NCBI GenBank assembly: GCA_001780825.1
Contig: MFIX01000229.1
Location: 31,919 to 49,071 of the forward strand
Origin: Candidatus Glassbacteria bacterium RIFCSPLOWO2_12_FULL_58_11
Lineage (GTDB): Bacteria > Gemmatimonadota > Glassbacteria > GWA2-58-10
Direction: 5' to 3'
DNA length: 17,153 nucleotides
A program made the translations under genes and the position numbers. Every line of letters starts with the position of its first letter. Position 1 is the stretch's first letter. The notes beneath the pieces are model-generated. The model made no database searches. It saw only the letters and a list, made by a program, of their open reading frames with translations, and had not been told where the DNA came from. Shown piece by piece: positions 13,846 to 17,153 of the stretch.

Positions 13846-14946
13846 TTGAATACCATCAAAGCCAGGCCGGCCGAAAGCTGCCGGTACGATATCGTTTCCC
13901 TGGGCGAAATCATGCTGCGCCTGGACCCGGGCGACATGCGTATCCGCACCACCCGGAGCTTCACGGTCTGGGAGGGCGGCGGCGAGTACAACGTGGCCCG
14001 GGGCCTGAGACGCTGTTTTGGGATGCGGGCGGGGGTAGTCACCGCGATTGTGGAGAATGAGGTCGGCCACCTGCTCGAGGACCTGATCTTCCAGGGCGGC
14101 GTGGACATGAGCTATGTCAAATGGCTGCCTTTCGATGGGATCGGCCGCAACTGCCGGGTGGGCCTGAATTTCACCGAGCGCGGATTCGGCGTGCGGGCCG
14201 CCCTCGGCTGCTCGGACCGAGCTTACAGCGCGGCGAGCCAACTCAAAAAAGGCGATATCGACTGGGAGAAATTGTTCGGCTCGGATGGCGTGCGCTGGTT
14301 CCATACCGGCGGGATTTACGCCGCGCTCTCACCGACCACCAGCGAGGTAATTATCGAGGCCCTGGAGTGCGCCCACAAGCACGGGACGATGACCTCCTTC
14401 GACCTCAATTTCCGGCCCAGCCTCTGGAAAAGCTCCGGCGGCACCGAAAAGGCCAAGGAGGTCAACCGCCGGATCGCCCCCCTGATCGATGTGATGATCG
14501 GCAATGAGGAGGATTTCACCGCCGCGTTTGGCTATGAGATCCCGGGCGTGGACAAGCACCTCTCCAAGCTCGATCCCGAGGGTTTCAAGCAGATGATCGG
14601 GCAGGTGGTTAAGGATTTCCCCAATTTCAAGGGCGTGGCTACCACCCTGCGCAACGCCAAGACCGCCAGCACCAATGACTGGGGCGCGATACTCTGGATG
14701 GATGGCGAGTTCCACGAGGCCATTCAGCGGCCGGACCTCGAGATTTACGACCGGGTCGGCGGCGGCGACAGTTTCGCCAGCGGCCTGATCTACGGCCTCC
14801 TGACCGGCAAGGACCCGGAGAAAGCGGTCAACTACGGCGCGGCCCATGGGGCCCTGGCCATGACCACCCCGGGAGACACGACCATGGCTACCTTGAGCGA
14901 GGTGGAAAAGGTGATGAAAGGCGGCGGGGCCCGGGTGGCCCGATAA
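13846..14946 (+). CDS. PfkB-family sugar kinase, probably 2-keto-3-deoxygluconate kinase-like
   Basis: A ribokinase/PfkB-fold kinase phosphorylating a sugar or sugar acid. The chosen start is TTG at 13846, giving 366 residues, because AAGGAGG lies 9 bases upstream and the fold begins soon after (YDIVSLGEIMLRLDPG, 14-29). The frame is open to 13747, but that extension overlaps the presumed leader. Motifs: substrate-binding GGGEYNVARGL (44-54, PfkB signature 1), SFDLNFRPSLW (184-194), IGNEEDF (218-224), and signature 2 as DRVGGGDSFASGLIYGLL (302-319) with catalytic base D308; DRVGGGDSF instead of DTVGAGDSF is common in KDG-kinase-like members. The substrate is inferred, not proven. Neighbours (URO-D-like, RhaE-like) also suggest sugar catabolism. 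Confidence 0.88.
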   Translation: MNTIKARPAESCRYDIVSLGEIMLRLDPGDMRIRTTRSFTVWEGGGEYNVARGLRRCFGMRAGVVTAIVENEVGHLLEDLIFQGGVDMSYVKWLPFDGIGRNCRVGLNFTERGFGVRAALGCSDRAYSAASQLKKGDIDWEKLFGSDGVRWFHTGGIYAALSPTTSEVIIEALECAHKHGTMTSFDLNFRPSLWKSSGGTEKAKEVNRRIAPLIDVMIGNEEDFTAAFGYEIPGVDKHLSKLDPEGFKQMIGQVVKDFPNFKGVATTLRNAKTASTNDWGAILWMDGEFHEAIQRPDLEIYDRVGGGDSFASGLIYGLLTGKDPEKAVNYGAAHGALAMTTPGDTTMATLSEVEKVMKGGGARVAR

Positions 14947-14982
14947 CTTATTGAGATGGAATGAGTATCTGGTATAGTGTGA

Positions 14983-15019
14983 CGGGGCCGCAGTGGGTGG
15001 GCGGCCCTGCTGTGTCTTT
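14983..15019 (+). terminator. Possible terminator after the sugar kinase
   Basis: CGGGGCCGC (14983-14991) pairs with GCGGCCCTG (15001-15009), including one G-T pair, around 9 bases. The T-rich tract (tctttt) starts several bases after the stem, so it is an imperfect terminator. It begins 36 bases after the kinase stop. Confidence 0.4.
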
Positions 15020-15067
15020 TGTCCTGGTGGTGAGACTCGTTAATCGTATCAGTTTAAGATTGTTTGT

Positions 15068-15152
15068 TAAATCCCCCTCAGTCCCCTTCTTCGAAGGGGG
15101 AGGCAAAAATTCCCCTCTGCGAGAGGGAGGCCTGCCGAAGGCAGGCGGGGTG
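15068..15152. repeat. Triple-hairpin C/G-run intergenic repeat
   Basis: Three consecutive perfect stems, each with a 3-base loop: CCCCTTC/GAAGGGG (15083-15099), CCCTCT/AGAGGG (15113-15127) and GCCTGCC/GGCAGGC (15130-15146). They are embedded in text starting AATCCCCCTCAG and ending CGGGGTGTG. This resembles a repeat seen in many environmental bacterial genomes. It carries no ORF and lies between two plus-strand genes. Confidence 0.7.
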
Positions 15153-15250
15153 TGTAAGTCGGCGAATTTTTTAATACTCAAAGCTAATTATCCCGGATTA
15201 TTTACAAACGATATTAACTATTGAATTTTCAGAAAGATAAGATAACCTCT

Positions 15251-15278
15251 GTAGGGGCGACGCATGCGTCGCCCCTAC
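15251..15278. repeat. GTAGGGGCG palindromic repeat, copy B
   Basis: A perfect 28-bp palindrome: GTAGGGGCGACGCA joined directly to its reverse complement TGCGTCGCCCCTAC. It has the same tips as copies A and C. It lies about 115 bases upstream of the URO-D-like gene. Confidence 0.9.
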
Positions 15279-15392
15279 GCTGGAATTTGCTCTATTCCTA
15301 ATTCTGAAAAACTATTGTGACTTTTTATGAATAGAGCGGGCTATTTATCTGCTTATGTTCTTATAGTTAGAAAATTAGAATAGGGATCTTTT

Positions 15393-16469
15393 ATGAATTC
15401 CAAGGAGCGGGTCAACCTCGCATTGCGAAGGGAAATCCCCGACCACGTGCCGTTCGATCTCTGCTATGGCTTTGTCGGCGCGGCCTGGGACAATTTTGTC
15501 CGCCGCAGCGGCAGCACCAACCATTTCGAGTATTTCAACACGGATGTCGAATACATTGAGGTTCTTGAGCCGCGAGCGAAATTCGACTATGCGGGCGCTT
15601 ATTACCGGGGCCGCCTCCGGCCCGGTGTCAGCTATGAGTTGGACCGCTACGGGGTCCTGCACGAGAAAGTCGAGGGCCTGCACTTTACCAGGATTATCCC
15701 GCCCCTGTCCGAGCATACTCTCGAGGCCGTAAAGAATTTCCCCTTGCCGGACTATAAAGACCTCGACCTCTACCGCGAGACCGCGCGGAAAATGACGGCA
15801 ATCGACTCCCGGGGCAGGGCTAGCGCCCTGGCAATGGGCGGAGAGACCATTTTCGAGGTTTCCTGGCCGCTCTATGGGCTGGAGGAATTCCTGATCATGC
15901 TGCTCTCCGAGCTGGAGATTTGCGAGGCCATTTTCGAGCGCTGGACCAAGGTCCGGCTCTGGCAGCTCGAAACCTATGCAAAGTTCGGCCGCTATGATAT
16001 CCTCTGGCTCGGGGATGATATCTCAAACCAGCTCGGCATGCTAATTCCGCCCGACCTCTGGCGCAAAACCCTCAAGCCGCGGCTCAAGGAAATAATCGAG
16101 TGCGCCAAGTACTACCAGCCCGAGGGCCTGGTCTTCTACCACACCTGCGGCAACCCGACCGAGGTGGTGGAAGACCTGATCGAGGCCGGGGTGGATATTT
16201 TGAACCCGGTGCAGCCCGAGGCGGTGGACCCGGCGGAGTACAAGAAGCGCTGGGGCGACAGGCTCTCATTCTGGGGGACCGTCGGGGTGCAGAAAACCCT
16301 GCCGTTCGGCACAGTCGAGGAGGTGCGCAATGAAGTCAAATTGCGGATCGAGACAGTCGGCAAGGGTGGAGGGCTTTTGATTGGGCCCTCGCATGTGATC
16401 GAGCCCGAGGTGCCCTGGGAGAATATTGTGGCTTTTGTCGAGGCGGTGAAAGAGTTCGGGGGGTATTAA
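15393..16469 (+). CDS. Uroporphyrinogen decarboxylase (URO-D) domain protein, methyltransferase-like
   Basis: A 358-residue TIM-barrel protein of the URO-D superfamily, which includes HemE and the cobamide methyltransferases MtaA/MtbA/CmuA. It begins NSKERVNLALRREIPDHVPFD, the typical URO-D-like opening. It lacks the HemE N-terminal substrate motif, so true heme synthesis is unlikely. The zinc-site region reads FYHTCGN (H250, C252), with LNPVQPEA (270-277), and GPSHVI (H334) where methyltransferases normally have the third ligand Cys. So the site is H-x-C...H rather than H-x-C...C. Such proteins are abundant beside carbohydrate genes in candidate phyla, with unproven reactions. AGGGA lies about 8 bases before ATG. 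It is convergent with the RhaE-like gene. Confidence 0.8.
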   Translation: MNSKERVNLALRREIPDHVPFDLCYGFVGAAWDNFVRRSGSTNHFEYFNTDVEYIEVLEPRAKFDYAGAYYRGRLRPGVSYELDRYGVLHEKVEGLHFTRIIPPLSEHTLEAVKNFPLPDYKDLDLYRETARKMTAIDSRGRASALAMGGETIFEVSWPLYGLEEFLIMLLSELEICEAIFERWTKVRLWQLETYAKFGRYDILWLGDDISNQLGMLIPPDLWRKTLKPRLKEIIECAKYYQPEGLVFYHTCGNPTEVVEDLIEAGVDILNPVQPEAVDPAEYKKRWGDRLSFWGTVGVQKTLPFGTVEEVRNEVKLRIETVGKGGGLLIGPSHVIEPEVPWENIVAFVEAVKEFGGY

Positions 16470-16536
16470 TAGACTGGAGACTTTTATTGCATTGAATTTC
16501 GCGAAGCTTGTACACGCGTAAGCGGATTGGAAACGC

Positions 16537-16565
16537 GTAGGGGGCGACCGGCCGGTCGCCCCTAC
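16537..16565. repeat. GTAGGGGCG palindromic repeat, copy C
   Basis: GTAGGGG, an extra G, then CGACCGG with its reverse complement CCGGTCGCCCCTAC: a 28-bp palindrome with one bulged G. It lies between the convergent URO-D-like and RhaE-like genes, where it could also stop transcription from both sides, though no T-run is present. Confidence 0.85.
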
Positions 16566-16607
16566 CAAATATCTATCAAAATTTTCCTCTCAATTTAGTG
16601 CCTGCCA

Positions 16608-17153
16608 TCACCGCAAAAACGCCTCTTTCAAGCCGCCATCCACGGGAATAATATGCCCGGTGGTCCGGCTGGAGCGCGGCGACACCAGATAGTAACCGGC
16701 CTCGACAACATCGATCGGCCGGACCGGCCGATGCGTAAGAGTCCTTCCGGCGTAAAATTCCGCCAGCCTGGCGGTAAGCTCGCTGGTTTTATCTTTTTCG
16801 GAAAACTTTATTCCGTATTTTTTCAGACTGGCGATCACCCGGCGCCTGGGGAACATCGCGCTGCCCTCCACCACTGTGGCCGGGCTGACCCCGTTGACCC
16901 GTATGGCGGGCGCATAGCGGATTGCCAGCTCGCGGATCAGATGGTTCAGCGCGGACTTGCTGACATCATAAGGCTCGCTCCCCAGCTTGGGCACCACGGC
17001 ATTGGCGGAGCTGGTCAGCAGAACCGTGCCGACAGAGCGCTGCTCAGCGATCAATTCTGAAAACTCCTCCACCAACACATAATTGGCGCTGACATTGACT
17101 TTAAGGGCCAGGTCCCAGGTCTGGTCCTTGAAACTATCGCCGCTGTCCGGCGG
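16608..17153 (-). CDS. RhaE-like short-chain dehydrogenase, C-terminal part (5' end outside the window)
   Basis: This matches the C-terminal SDR domain of the bifunctional rhamnulose-1-phosphate aldolase/lactaldehyde dehydrogenase family (RhaE/RhaD-type). In that family the aldolase cleaves rhamnulose-1-phosphate to DHAP and lactaldehyde, and the dehydrogenase handles lactaldehyde. The 181 visible residues read open to the window edge from PPDSGDSF. Visible features: helix-4 Asn region LKVNVSANYV, catalytic Ser in LLTSSANAVVPK, Y-x3-K in YDVSKSALNHL, substrate-loop RVNGVSPATVVEGSAMFPR, and the characteristic ending VDGGLKEAFLR. The aldolase part would lie to the right of the window. An internal GTG at 17076-17078 is not the start, because homology continues upstream. 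Identification rests on remembered family motifs and is fairly secure. Confidence 0.85.
   Translation of the reverse strand, partial: PPDSGDSFKDQTWDLALKVNVSANYVLVEEFSELIAEQRSVGTVLLTSSANAVVPKLGSEPYDVSKSALNHLIRELAIRYAPAIRVNGVSPATVVEGSAMFPRRRVIASLKKYGIKFSEKDKTSELTARLAEFYAGRTLTHRPVRPIDVVEAGYYLVSPRSSRTTGHIIPVDGGLKEAFLR

Noticed and set aside
12266..16565. CRISPR array
   Set aside because: The palindromic repeats are kilobases apart, without regular spacing or spacers, and their cores differ.

Overview
The window looks like a piece of an uncultured, GC-rich bacterial genome, probably an anaerobe or facultative anaerobe. The evidence is a radical-SAM gene of the siroheme-to-heme/heme d1 type (AhbC/AhbD/NirJ), a nickel regulator NikR, a molybdopterin gene fusion, and sugar-acid/deoxysugar genes (PfkB kinase, URO-D-like protein, RhaE-type dehydrogenase) beside a PhyH oxygenase. 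That mix, with the many intergenic palindromic repeats, recalls candidate phyla of the FCB/Latescibacteria-Glassbacteria kind. This placement is inference and cannot be proven here.

Layout. 1-71 is an inverted copy of 1342-1412 and cuts off a radical-SAM gene (minus). nikR (plus) is divergent from that gene. From 1230 to 1750 two tiny, mutually similar single-membrane-span proteins lie on the minus strand. After a gene-poor stretch (1750-2210) come a DUF2339 multi-span membrane protein and a secreted alpha/beta hydrolase (minus), then a third small membrane protein with a leader micro-ORF and terminator (5500-5800), and pgeF (minus). 6646-7001 holds divergent promoters. An IS4-family element (7002-8323) then sits between a plausible plus-strand promoter and a moaC-moaB fusion gene. 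A hybrid histidine kinase follows. After a 490-base gap with a palindromic repeat comes a phytanoyl-CoA-dioxygenase-like gene broken by an in-frame TAG, then a PfkB sugar kinase, a URO-D-family protein and, convergent with it, the C-terminal part of a RhaE-like dehydrogenase running off the right edge.

How the genes relate. The right third (PhyH, PfkB, URO-D-like, RhaE-like) reads as accessory carbohydrate catabolism, each gene with its own intergenic spacer rather than in one tight operon. The left half is mainly single-gene units with recognisable sigma70-like promoters (TTGACA/TTGCCA with 17-base spacers) and terminators. The least explained feature is the set of three 35-40 residue membrane proteins. 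Two of them carry the same pair of palindromes (AATCCGGATT and TTAATTAA) just upstream. None was long enough to stand out in a routine gene call.
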